DNA of 64,000 bases from an uncultured Collinsella sp. (GTDB lineage Bacteria > Actinomycetota > Coriobacteriia > Coriobacteriales > Coriobacteriaceae): positions 1-64,000 of the forward strand of contig CAKUFD010000007.1 of NCBI GenBank assembly GCA_934647195.1, in the 5' to 3' direction. The position numbers were made by a program, and so were the translations under genes. The notes beneath the pieces are model-generated. The model searched no databases and was not told the DNA's origin. It worked only from the letters and a program-made list of their open reading frames with translations. Shown one piece after another: positions 53,933 through 62,657 of this stretch; positions within the stretch are counted from its first letter, which is position 1, and each line of letters begins with the position of its first letter.

Positions 53933-54805
53933 CTACGACTGCCGCGTTGCCGCGTCTTCGATAAGAAAATCGATAAAGGTCTTCGCGAGCGCCGAGATGC
54001 CGTCTTTGGGCAGCGAGGCAATCCCGATAGTCCGATAGCGCTGCGGGGACAGGTGCCTCGCGACGGGATAGGACTTGCAGCTCTTGAGAATAAGTTCGGG
54101 CATGATCGCTACGCCCAGCCCGCCCTCGACCATGGAGAGCACGGAGAAATCGTCGTTGAGGACATAGCGAATGTTCGCGGGCTTATCGGTTTCGTTGAGC
54201 ACTGCGTTGATGTCGTTGTCTGAACCTTGCGCCGGGATGATGAGCTCTTCATCCAGAAGATCTTCAAGAGCGAGCGATCGCTTGCGGGCGAGCGGATGGC
54301 CTTTGGGCAAAAACGCCAGCATCGGGTCGCGGTAGAGCGGGGAGAACTCGAGGCCCCCATGTGCGGGCGCTGCCAAGAAACCGCAGTCGACCTTGCCGGC
54401 GATGAGCATCTCGGTGATCTGGTCGTAGTCTCCCGCCTGCAGGTCGAACTCGACGCCGGGGTAGCGTTCCGTGAAAGCTTGGATGATACGTGGAAGCCAC
54501 TGCATGGATACGCTGGTGAAGGTTCCCACGCGCAGCGTGCCCGCCACCACACCGCCAATTTGGTTGATGGTTTGCGCCAGCGCGTGCTGGTCGTTCACAA
54601 GCGCCTGGACCGACGGCAACAGGCGTCGTCCGTTCTCTGTCAAAGTGACGCCGCGCGCGGTGCGTGCAAAGAGGGTGAAGCCTGCTTCTTTTTCCAGGGC
54701 AGCGATGGCATGGCTGATGCCTGCCTGCGTGTAGTGCACGGCTTGCGCGCACTTTGTGATATTGCCGCATTCAGCGACCTTCAAGAAGATTTCGTAGCGA
54801 TTCAC
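53933..54805 (-). CDS. LysR-family transcriptional regulator, divergent from an EamA transporter
   Basis: The product is 290 residues: helix-turn-helix ITKCAQAVHYTQAGISHAIAALEKE, then a periplasmic-binding-like effector domain. It faces the DMT transporter gene across 171 bases, a common arrangement in which the regulator controls the exporter. No clear dyad stands out in that spacer. Confidence 0.87.
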   Translation of the reverse strand: MNRYEIFLKVAECGNITKCAQAVHYTQAGISHAIAALEKEAGFTLFARTARGVTLTENGRRLLPSVQALVNDQHALAQTINQIGGVVAGTLRVGTFTSVSMQWLPRIIQAFTERYPGVEFDLQAGDYDQITEMLIAGKVDCGFLAAPAHGGLEFSPLYRDPMLAFLPKGHPLARKRSLALEDLLDEELIIPAQGSDNDINAVLNETDKPANIRYVLNDDFSVLSMVEGGLGVAIMPELILKSCKSYPVARHLSPQRYRTIGIASLPKDGISALAKTFIDFLIEDAATRQS

Positions 54806-54976
54806 GTGCGAATTCCTGTCTTAGACGCCGCGTACAGCAGGGTGCCTGCGTCATCTTAAAGCGATAACAACCTGTAATGTCTCTAATAATAATCATTCGC
54901 TTCTCAAATGAAAATCAGGGGGTTATAACAGTCCCGTCGAACGGAGCAGACGGAGTACGGAAAGGGGGACTGCTCG

Positions 54977-55927
54977 ATGCATACGAAGACCGCGCATTCG
55001 ATTGCATGGACTCAGGGTAAGGCTGATATTGCCCTGGGGCTGGTCGCCGTAGCATGGGGAAGTTCCTATCTCCTTATGAAGATCGGCTTGGGCGGTATGG
55101 GTCCGTTCATGGTGATTGCGATGCGTTTTCTCATCGCGTTTGCCGTGGTGGGAGTCGTGTCGTTCCGTAAGATTGCCCATACCAATCGCGCCGTTCTCAA
55201 ATGTGCAGCCGTGCTCGGCCTGCTCCTGTTCGGCCTTTTTGCGTTTCTCACCCATGGTCTCGAGACGACCTCTGCCTCCAATGGTGGCTTTTTAACCGCT
55301 TTGGCCGTGGTGTTTGTTCCCATTATCAATGCAGCTCTTCAGCGTCGTATGCCGTCGCGTCCCATCATTGCGGGAACGCTCGTGACGCTTGTGGGCATTG
55401 GCTTGCTTTCGCTGCGCGGTGGGGTCGAACTCCATCCGGGCGACGCCCTTTGCCTGGCGAGCGCCCTTCTCTACGCTGCGTTTATCGTTGCCACCGATCG
55501 TCTGGCTCCCGGATTTGACGGAATGCTGCTGGGTGCTTGGCAGCTTGGTTTTGCGGGTTTGTATGCGCTGGCGTTTTCCTTTGTGTTTGAGGTACCGGCG
55601 CTCCCACAGACGCCGGTGCAATGGGGGGCTATCCTGGCCCTCGCTATTGTGTGCAGTGCTTTTGGGTTTGTGATGCAGCCTGTGGCGCAGCCGCATACTA
55701 CGCCCGAGCACGCCGCGCTGCTGTTCTCGGTCGAACCGGTCGCTTCTGCCGTGCTTGCCTTTTTCGTGCTGGGCGAGACGTTGCCTGCGCAGGGCTACAT
55801 TGGCGCCGCTCTTGTGCTGGCGGGCGTTGTGGTGGCATCGCTGCCTAGTCGCGAAAGCGATCAAGCTGCCCTGGGCTTGGATGGGCCTGCCGAACCGATG
55901 CCGGATGGCTCTGTGCCAGCGATATGA
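54977..55927 (+). CDS. DMT-superfamily transporter (EamA)
   Basis: The product is 316 residues with about ten membrane helices in two EamA repeats. Family marks include AWGSSYLLMKIGL in the first helix and FSVEPVASAVLAFFVLGE in the second repeat. Such proteins export amino acids or other metabolites. The start ATG 54977 follows GGGGGAC. It is paired with the divergent LysR gene. Confidence 0.87.
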   Translation: MHTKTAHSIAWTQGKADIALGLVAVAWGSSYLLMKIGLGGMGPFMVIAMRFLIAFAVVGVVSFRKIAHTNRAVLKCAAVLGLLLFGLFAFLTHGLETTSASNGGFLTALAVVFVPIINAALQRRMPSRPIIAGTLVTLVGIGLLSLRGGVELHPGDALCLASALLYAAFIVATDRLAPGFDGMLLGAWQLGFAGLYALAFSFVFEVPALPQTPVQWGAILALAIVCSAFGFVMQPVAQPHTTPEHAALLFSVEPVASAVLAFFVLGETLPAQGYIGAALVLAGVVVASLPSRESDQAALGLDGPAEPMPDGSVPAI

Positions 55928-56126
55928 TGCAAGGTTTGGGGTGTTGACCCGGCGCTGATCCGGCGTCGGGCTCGGGCGACAGCCAAGCTTGTGTCCCGAT
56001 TGTTCCGGCGAGTAGCGCGCCGCGTCTCAGGCTCCTGCTCTCTATGTCCATGCTTAGGGAAAGCTCTGTGCGTTAATGTACACAACAATGCCAATGACGC
56101 TTATCTCCGCTTTGTTAGCGCCTTAA

Positions 56127-56303
56127 GAAATGCTACTCAAACAAAACAATTCGAAGTGTGTACCCTAAAATCGAAAAGCTGAGTAGACCGGCTGTCTGAG
56201 CTTTAAAAACCTGGGGTTTTATTGATTCAAGCGGTTGTTTACTCGAAGAATTCGATTTAGGGTACGCACTTCGAAGAGTTTTGAAAATAAACCCCCTGTA
56301 AAC
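56127..56303. repeat. dispersed palindromic repeat, family A, copy 2
   Basis: Arms 56142-56167 and 56258-56283 are reverse complements with few mismatches and are nearly identical to the arms of copy 1 at 24528-24669, with the same 142-base span. The core differs, carrying instead an AAAACCTGGGGTTTT palindrome. It too lies between convergent genes. The rest of the 55928-56517 spacer holds GC-rich imperfect hairpins after the transporter gene and nothing recognisable as coding. Confidence 0.85.
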
Positions 56304-56440
56304 GTGCGACGAGCGCGTGCCGGCGGGTCGACCGTGACTCGCGTGTTGGTCACCGAGGCAAAACATGCTGCGAGCGCGTGCACGCGGGGCCTTCGCGACA
56401 TGGCTCTGCCTCCGAACGACGCTTCGTGCACCACCTACGC

Positions 56441-56471
56441 AAAAAGAGGGCGCATCAGTCGATGCGCCCTC
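56441..56471 (-). terminator. intrinsic terminator of the coiled-coil membrane protein gene
   Basis: GAGGGCGCATC (56446-56456) pairs perfectly with GATGCGCCCTC (56461-56471). Read on the minus strand it runs into TTTTT, 47 bases beyond the stop. Confidence 0.92.
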
Positions 56472-56517
56472 CCCATTACCGCGGCGATCTAAATGTCGCT
56501 TGAAGTTGAAGCTTCCG

Positions 56518-58332
56518 TTACTTCACAAACGTGGTCCAACAAAAGATGACAAGCGCGACGATCGCGACGATTGCGGCGACAATACCCACGAACTTAAGAC
56601 GCGAGGTGCGCGTCTGCTCGCGGACGTTTTTCTCCGTTGCGGCGAGCGATTCGACTTGTTGCAGCTGCTGAGCTTGATATCCCTTATCCGAGTCGATGCG
56701 CGCGGCAAGCTGCTCGGTAATCTCCGGGTGAGCATGGATGTCGTTCGCATCGGCGAGAATTTCGACTGCGTTGTCGGCATCGTCTTGAGCGTCTTGTTGG
56801 GCCTTTTGCTGGTTCTTGAGGGCCTTTTCCTGCTCATTGATCTGTGCGCGCAGCTCTTTTTGGCGGGATTCGGCATCCTTGCGAGCGGCGTCCAGGGCGT
56901 CGCGGGCCTCGGCGGTAGCGTTGGAGACGTCGCGGAACGAAGAACGAGCTTCATCGATAGGCTTGTTTGCCTCGGCTACAACGGCTTCGGCGTCAGCGAT
57001 GGCTTGATCGAGTTCAGCGGTGAGGCGGGGGAGCTGGTCTTTGGCCTGGCGGAGCTGCTCGGCAGCATCGGAGATATCGTTTTCGAGCTCGATGCCGCGT
57101 ACGCTGTAGGCGGCGGAATTCGCGGACGGATTGCGCTGGATTTCGGCGAACTCTTCGCGCAGGGCGTCGAGGCGTGCCTGTGCGCTCTCCACGGCCTTCT
57201 TTGCTGCGGCGAGGTTGGTTTCGCGATCGGCCTTGGCAGACTCGAGTCCACGCTGGGCATCGGTCACGCGTCGCACCAGGCGATTCGCTCCCTCACGCGC
57301 GGAGGCTTCCTTGGACTCGGCTGCTTCGAGTGTCGACTTCAGACGCTTTTCCGTTGCCTTGTCCGCGTCTTTCATGGCAGAGAGATTCTGCTTGAGCTCT
57401 TCGATCACTTTGGCGATTGCCTGCTGGGCGGACATGGCTGCTCGGGCGGTTTCCAGTGAGTTGTTTTGGCGAGCGGTCTGCTCGGCAACAATCTGCGCGT
57501 AGTTGGCCTCGACCTCGCGACGATGCGCGAGTTCATCCTCGTTTTCCTCGATGACCTGCGAGAGCTCGTCAAGATGATCGCGCGCCTCGCTGTGCGCACG
57601 CCTGGCTGCATTCACCTCGCGCACGGCGCCCATGCCTTGGGAGAGCATGGAGCCCACACTTGCGGCTGCGTCTGCGATGGCGGCGCCGGCTTTGGCAACC
57701 GCCTGTGCGGCACTGTCTTCCGGCTTGGCGTCATGGTTCTCGATGCTGGGTCCGGTGGCGGCGGCTTCGGGGACAATGGGCGCGCGGCCTTTGTTCGCTG
57801 CCGAGATGCCGCCGTCGATGACCTCGAATCCCGGGGGTAGGGGTTCGGGATCGTCTCCAACCTGCTCGTATTGGTCGCGTGTGAGGAAGCGCGGGATGTT
57901 TTCGGTATCAGATACGGTGGCGGTGACGTCATCGAGTACGGGCGTGCCGTCGAGGGCGAGGGGAGCGCTGTCTTGCTGACTGCCCTCCTCGTCGGGTACG
58001 GCCTGCTCATCGGTGACGGCTTTTTCGTCATCCGGCGCGTTTTCGTTGTCGGCGCACTCTTCGCCTATCGGCTCGTCCTCGTCGTTGGCGTCCTCATCGT
58101 CTGCGCGCTCTTCGTCCGCCGGCTCGCTTGCGCTGTCGGCATGCTCATCGTCGTTGCGGTCGTTGCTGGCCCCTGCGGAGTCGTCCTCGAGTGCAGCATC
58201 CTCTGGACGAGCCGCATCGTCCGTTGCGGCTTCGATGCTCTCGACCTGGTCCGGGTTGTTCTGCTCGGTATCCGTCTCTTCCAATTTGTCTACATCTACC
58301 TGCGAATTCGGCGTCTTGATGTCTTCGCTCAT
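56518..58332 (-). CDS. long coiled-coil protein with acidic N-terminus and C-terminal membrane anchor
   Basis: The product is 604 residues from ATG 58332 (ATAGGAGCG upstream). The first 150 residues are low-complexity acidic (Asp/Glu/Ala). Residues 200-570 are Ala/Glu/Lys/Arg coiled coil. A single helix (FVGIVAAIVAIVALVIFCW) ends the protein. With no signal peptide, it should be a tail-anchored protein whose rod stays in the cytoplasm, unlike the secreted coiled-coil protein at the window start. A scaffold role is possible; no family is recognised. Confidence 0.75.
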   Translation of the reverse strand: MSEDIKTPNSQVDVDKLEETDTEQNNPDQVESIEAATDDAARPEDAALEDDSAGASNDRNDDEHADSASEPADEERADDEDANDEDEPIGEECADNENAPDDEKAVTDEQAVPDEEGSQQDSAPLALDGTPVLDDVTATVSDTENIPRFLTRDQYEQVGDDPEPLPPGFEVIDGGISAANKGRAPIVPEAAATGPSIENHDAKPEDSAAQAVAKAGAAIADAAASVGSMLSQGMGAVREVNAARRAHSEARDHLDELSQVIEENEDELAHRREVEANYAQIVAEQTARQNNSLETARAAMSAQQAIAKVIEELKQNLSAMKDADKATEKRLKSTLEAAESKEASAREGANRLVRRVTDAQRGLESAKADRETNLAAAKKAVESAQARLDALREEFAEIQRNPSANSAAYSVRGIELENDISDAAEQLRQAKDQLPRLTAELDQAIADAEAVVAEANKPIDEARSSFRDVSNATAEARDALDAARKDAESRQKELRAQINEQEKALKNQQKAQQDAQDDADNAVEILADANDIHAHPEITEQLAARIDSDKGYQAQQLQQVESLAATEKNVREQTRTSRLKFVGIVAAIVAIVALVIFCWTTFVK

Positions 58333-58550
58333 GGCGCTCCTATCTGTGTGCGCGGGCACGGCGCACCCTACAATCGTTTTGTTCAATCTTATACCCGCGC
58401 GTGAACACCGAATGCCGGATACGTGTTGCCTTTCGCCCCATTCGGTCTCTTTTTCGGCGGCGGACGAATAAACGCTCAGCTACATTGATGGTTTGAACCA
58501 CGGACCCTTGCCCGTGGAGATTTGAAGCTTCGATGCGATAGGAGTATCAC

Positions 58551-59351
58551 ATGGGACTGTTTGACGGAAAGACCGTGATCGTAACCGGCGGCGGCAAGGC
58601 AACACTCAAGGACGGTAGCGCTGGGTCCATTGGCTACGGCATCGATATCGCATTTGCCAAGGAGGGCGCAAACCTCGTCATCACCGGCCGCAACGTGGCC
58701 AAGCTCGAGGCCGCCAAGGAAAGCCTCGAGGCCGAGTTTGGCATCAAGGTGCTGCCCGTGCAGGCAGACGTCTCGGCTGGCCAGGATAACGAGGCCGTGG
58801 TCCAAAACGTTATCGACAAGGCTATCGAGGAGTTCGGTCGCATCGACGCTGTGGTCAACAACGCGCAGGCTTCCGCCTCGGGCGTGACCATCGCCGATCA
58901 CACGATGGACCAGTTCGACCTCGCCATCTACTCCGGCCTCTATGCAACCTATCTGTATATGCAGAAGGCCTACCCGCACCTCAAGGAGACCAAGGGCTCC
59001 GTGGTGAACTTCGCTTCGGGTGCCGGCCTCTTTGGCAACTTTGGTCAGTGCAGCTATGCGGCTGCAAAGGAAGGCATCCGCGGTCTTTCACGCGTGGCTG
59101 CAAACGAGTGGGGCCCCGACGGCATCAACGTCAACGTTGTGTGCCCGCTTGCCTGGACGGCCCAGCTCGAGAACTTCGAGGCTGCGTATCCCGAGGCGTT
59201 CAAGGCCAACGTCCACATGCCGCCGGCGGGCCACTACGGCGACGTCGAGAAGGAGATCGGCCGCGTGGTCGTGCAGCTGTGTGGTCCCGACTTCAAGTAC
59301 ATGAACGGCGAGACTGTCACCCTCGAGGGCGGCATGGGCCAGCGTCCGTAG
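58551..59351 (+). CDS. short-chain dehydrogenase/reductase with expanded glycine loop
   Basis: The product is 266 residues, an NAD(P)-dependent SDR. The N-terminal motif reads TGGGK, about ten inserted residues, then IGYG, instead of the compact TGxxxGxG. The NNAG motif is NNAQ. Catalytic Ser (FASGAG) and Tyr-x3-Lys (YAAAK) are intact, and the VNVVCPLAW segment follows. The insertion recalls FabI-type enoyl reductases, but the active site is a classical SDR. It is not similar to the Collinsella 7beta-hydroxysteroid dehydrogenase sequence I remember. Substrate unknown. Confidence 0.85.
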   Translation: MGLFDGKTVIVTGGGKATLKDGSAGSIGYGIDIAFAKEGANLVITGRNVAKLEAAKESLEAEFGIKVLPVQADVSAGQDNEAVVQNVIDKAIEEFGRIDAVVNNAQASASGVTIADHTMDQFDLAIYSGLYATYLYMQKAYPHLKETKGSVVNFASGAGLFGNFGQCSYAAAKEGIRGLSRVAANEWGPDGINVNVVCPLAWTAQLENFEAAYPEAFKANVHMPPAGHYGDVEKEIGRVVVQLCGPDFKYMNGETVTLEGGMGQRP

Positions 59352-59382
59352 GGCGACGGCTGTTCGTATCGTTTGCTTGTCG

Positions 59383-59414
59383 ATGGACCTTGCGTTCGCG
59401 CGGGGTCCATTTTC
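59383..59414 (+). terminator. intrinsic terminator after the SDR gene
   Basis: ATGGACC pairs with GGTCCAT around 14 bases and is followed by TTTTCG. The remaining 240 bases to the next gene are GC-rich spacer with a TAGAAT (59600-59605) that could be a -10 element for the transporter genes. Confidence 0.75.
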
Positions 59415-59656
59415 GTGCGGAGCTGGCGTACGGCCCCGGTGTGACGCCGCCGTCGGCGATGGACGTGTGACTGCTGCCGGTTGGGCACGGCCTCGGCGTG
59501 GCGACCCGACCCGGGCTTGAGCGCCGTGTTCGCCGCGCGTAAAACATGTGCCCTTCAGGCTGCTTTTTGCTGCTGGGTGCAACGCGTGCCGCCTCGCCGT
59601 AGAATGGAGCGTGCTGCCTTAGCGCGCGCTGCATCTTTTCGTCGAAAGGCTTTACT

Positions 59657-60547
59657 ATGTCTCGCTCCATCTCCCGCCGCGATTTTGTCGAACTGCTTGC
59701 CGGGGGCACCGTCGTTGCCCTTGCGGGTTGCTCCGCTCAAAACGGTGGCACCGGCTCGGCCGCATCCGGCTCCACTGCGACGGCCGCCGATGGCATCAAG
59801 GGCGCAAAGCTCACCTTTGTGGGCGATGATGCCTTTGCCCCGTATCGCTATATCGATACCGATGCGAACGGCAAGAACAAGGTTGTGGGCCTCGACATCG
59901 CCATCGCCGACGAGATGGCCTCGCGCCTGGGCTTCACCTACACCTTCGAGCCGCAGGACTTTGCCGCTACGCTTGCCTCCATCCAGGGCAACGATACTGC
60001 CTTCACCATGGCGATGAGCGCCAACGAGGAACGGGAGGAGACCTACGATTTCACGCGTGGCTACTATCAGCCGCTCGTGGGCGTGCTCACCATGGGCGGG
60101 GACCCCATCACGAGTGTCGAGGACCTTGTGGGCAAGTCCATCGCCTGCACTACCGGTACCGTGCAGAACAAGTTCGTTACCAAGGTCATGCCGGACGCCG
60201 ATGTCCACACCTATGACGGCGGCGACCAGTGCCTGCAGGAGGTGCTTGCCGGCCGTATCGACGCCTACCTGTGCGACGGTGCCGAGGGCCAGTCCATGCG
60301 CGATGCCAACGAGGGCCTGGTGCTTGGCCTGCTCGACCGCGTCGAGACCCGCGATCATGTGGGCGTCTACCGCCTGATGGCCAACAAGGGCGCGAGCTTC
60401 GTGACCGAGCTCGATCTGTGCATCGGCGAGATGCTTGAGGATGGGACGATCGACAAGTACATCGAGCAGTACGTGGGTGCCGACTTCATGTGGAACGGCG
60501 ACTTCTCCGCCTCCGGTACCTCGACCGTCGAGTCCCAGGGCAAATAA
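59657..60547 (+). CDS. amino-acid ABC transporter substrate-binding lipoprotein
   Basis: The product is 296 residues. SRRDF near the N-terminus resembles a twin-arginine signal and VALAGC is a lipobox, so it is probably a Tat-exported lipoprotein. The binding-protein fold follows: LTFVGDDAFAPYRYID, VVGLDIAIADEMASRLG, ERYDFT-like REETYDFTRGYYQ, and ACTTGTVQNKF. Polar amino acids are the usual ligands of this group. The permease follows 32 bases downstream. Confidence 0.88.
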   Translation: MSRSISRRDFVELLAGGTVVALAGCSAQNGGTGSAASGSTATAADGIKGAKLTFVGDDAFAPYRYIDTDANGKNKVVGLDIAIADEMASRLGFTYTFEPQDFAATLASIQGNDTAFTMAMSANEEREETYDFTRGYYQPLVGVLTMGGDPITSVEDLVGKSIACTTGTVQNKFVTKVMPDADVHTYDGGDQCLQEVLAGRIDAYLCDGAEGQSMRDANEGLVLGLLDRVETRDHVGVYRLMANKGASFVTELDLCIGEMLEDGTIDKYIEQYVGADFMWNGDFSASGTSTVESQGK

Positions 60548-60579
60548 CCGCCCGCTCCGCTCCGATTAGGCTCGCGTGC

Positions 60580-61233
60580 ATGACGATGAAGTTCTCCCTT
60601 CTGGAACCATACATATCGATGTTTATTGACGGCCTGGCCGTGACCTGCGAGGTCACGGTCGCGGCCCTTGCCATCGCGCTTGCGCTGGGTTTTGCCATCG
60701 CCGTGCTCAAGGTGGTGCCTTGCCGCCCGTTGCGCGCGGTGCTCGACTTCTATACGTCGATCTTTCGCGGCGTGCCCCTCATCGTCTTGCTCTTTATGGC
60801 CTACTTTGCAACGCCGCAGCTCACGGGCTATAAAATCTCGATGTTCGCCGCCGGCGTCATCACGTTGGGGCTCAACGGTTCGGCGACGGTTTCGGAGACC
60901 GTGCGTGGCGGCATCGAGGGCGTCGACCGCGGGCAGTACGACGCGGCGCGTGCCATCGGCCTGCCGTATGGCACCATGATGCGCCTGATTATTATCCCCC
61001 AGGCGTTGCGCTCGGTGATTCCCGCCCTTGTGAACGAGGTCATCACCCTCCTCAAGAGCTCATCGCTTGTCGCCACGATCGGCCTTATGGACATGATGCG
61101 CGCGGCCCAAAGCGTGCAGGCGCTGACGTACCGCGCATTCGAGCCGTTCCTGGCGGTGGCCGTCGTGTACTACCTTATCGTCATGGGACTCACCGCTGCG
61201 GGCCGTGCTATCGAGCGTCGTTTTCGTCTCTAG
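60580..61233 (+). CDS. amino-acid ABC transporter permease
   Basis: The product is 217 residues with about five membrane helices. The ABC permease loop EAA-like motif is QYDAARAIGLPYGTMMRLIIIPQALR, typical of the HisM/GlnP group. The start is ATG 60580 (or the Met two codons later). No ATPase gene follows; the next gene encodes FprA. It must share an ATPase encoded elsewhere. Confidence 0.9.
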   Translation: MTMKFSLLEPYISMFIDGLAVTCEVTVAALAIALALGFAIAVLKVVPCRPLRAVLDFYTSIFRGVPLIVLLFMAYFATPQLTGYKISMFAAGVITLGLNGSATVSETVRGGIEGVDRGQYDAARAIGLPYGTMMRLIIIPQALRSVIPALVNEVITLLKSSSLVATIGLMDMMRAAQSVQALTYRAFEPFLAVAVVYYLIVMGLTAAGRAIERRFRL

Positions 61234-61355
61234 TAGCGAGAACCATGCCGTGTGCGGGATCGCTCATGCGCATACCCTGTGACAACTCCGGTGCCATACC
61301 CCATGCGTGGTAGAATGCATGACGAATTCAGGGCTCAGCTCGAGATGGGAGCATC

Positions 61356-62516
61356 ATGGAGATTACCGAGGATATCCGCTATATCGGCGTCAACGATCAC
61401 GACATCGACCTGTTCGAGGGCCAGTATGACGTGAGCGAAAACGGCATGTCGTACAACAGCTATGTGATTCTTTCCGACAAGGTTGCCGTCACCGATACCG
61501 TCGATGCCCATTTCGTCAATGAGTGGCTGGGCAATCTCGAGACCGTGCTCGACGGCCGTACGCCCGATTATCTGATCGTTCACCATATGGAGCCCGATCA
61601 CTCCGCAGGCATCGTCGCTTTCATGGAGCGCTATCCCGAGGCTCAGGTTGTCGCCTCTGCCATGGCTTTCAAGATTATGAAGAACTACTTTGGCACCGAT
61701 TTTGCCGGCCGCAGCGTAGTTGTCAAGGAGGGCAGCGAGCTTGACCTCGGTGCTCATAAGCTTGCCTTCGTGGCGGCACCTAACGTGCACTGGCCGGAGG
61801 TCATGTTCTCCTACGACGCGCACGACAAGGTGCTGTTCTCGGCCGACGGCTTTGGCAAGTTCGGCGCCAACGACATCGAGGACCCCGAGGGCTGGGAGTG
61901 CGAGGCGCGTCGCTACTACTTTGGTATCGTGGGCAAGTTTGGCAAGAACGTGCAGGCTGTGCTCAAGAAGGCCGCCGGCCTCGACATCCAGGTTATCTGC
62001 CCGCTCCACGGCCCCGTGCTCAAGGAGAACCTGGGCTGCTACCTGGAGACCTACAACACCTGGTCTTCCTACCAGCCCGAGGACCGCGGCGTGACCATCG
62101 CCTACGCGAGCGTCTACGGCCACATGAAGCAGACTGCCGAGGAGCTTGCCGCAGCGCTTGAGGAGCGTGGCCAGAAGGTTTCGCTCTTTGACCTTGCCCG
62201 CGATGACATGGCCGAGGCCGTGGAGGACGCCTTCCGCTACGATCGCCTGGTCCTGTGCTCCATCACCTACGCGACGGGCATCTTCCCGTTCATGAGCACC
62301 TTCATCCACACGCTGGCAGAGCACAATTACCAGAACCGCACGATCGCGCTGGTCGAGGGCGGCTCCTGGATGCCCATGGCCGCCAAGGTCATGAAGAAGC
62401 AGCTTGCCGAGCTCTCCGACATCACCTTTACCGAGGCGGGCGTCACCGTCCTAGGTGCGCTCAACGACGATTCGCGCGCACAGATCGCGGCGCTTGCCGA
62501 CGAGCTCTCGGCGTAG
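61356..62516 (+). CDS. fprA: flavodiiron protein (FprA)
   Basis: The product is 386 residues. The N-terminal beta-lactamase-like domain holds the diiron ligands: H77, E79, D81 and H82 in HHMEPDHSAG, Asp in FSADGFGKFG and His in CPLHGPVL. The C-terminal flavodoxin domain (about 255-386) has the FMN loop ASVYGHMKQT. Such proteins reduce O2 or NO to harmless products in anaerobes. ATG 61356 follows GAGATGGGAG. A TAGAAT about 45 bases upstream may be its -10 element. Confidence 0.93.
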   Translation: MEITEDIRYIGVNDHDIDLFEGQYDVSENGMSYNSYVILSDKVAVTDTVDAHFVNEWLGNLETVLDGRTPDYLIVHHMEPDHSAGIVAFMERYPEAQVVASAMAFKIMKNYFGTDFAGRSVVVKEGSELDLGAHKLAFVAAPNVHWPEVMFSYDAHDKVLFSADGFGKFGANDIEDPEGWECEARRYYFGIVGKFGKNVQAVLKKAAGLDIQVICPLHGPVLKENLGCYLETYNTWSSYQPEDRGVTIAYASVYGHMKQTAEELAAALEERGQKVSLFDLARDDMAEAVEDAFRYDRLVLCSITYATGIFPFMSTFIHTLAEHNYQNRTIALVEGGSWMPMAAKVMKKQLAELSDITFTEAGVTVLGALNDDSRAQIAALADELSA

Positions 62517-62576
62517 GACGGCGACTGGGGCTGGCGCGCCGACGCTCGCCGCCCTTCACGCAGAAACGCTATGTAG

Positions 62577-62607
62577 ACGGCGCGGGTTTTGCTCCCGCGC
62601 CGTTTTT
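62577..62607 (+). terminator. intrinsic terminator after fprA
   Basis: ACGGCGCGGG pairs with CCCGCGCCGT around a short loop and is followed by TTTTT, 60 bases after the fprA stop. Confidence 0.92.
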
Positions 62608-62657
62608 GTGTGCGAAACTACTGCACGTACATGCATATCGGCAAGGAGCTCCAATAC

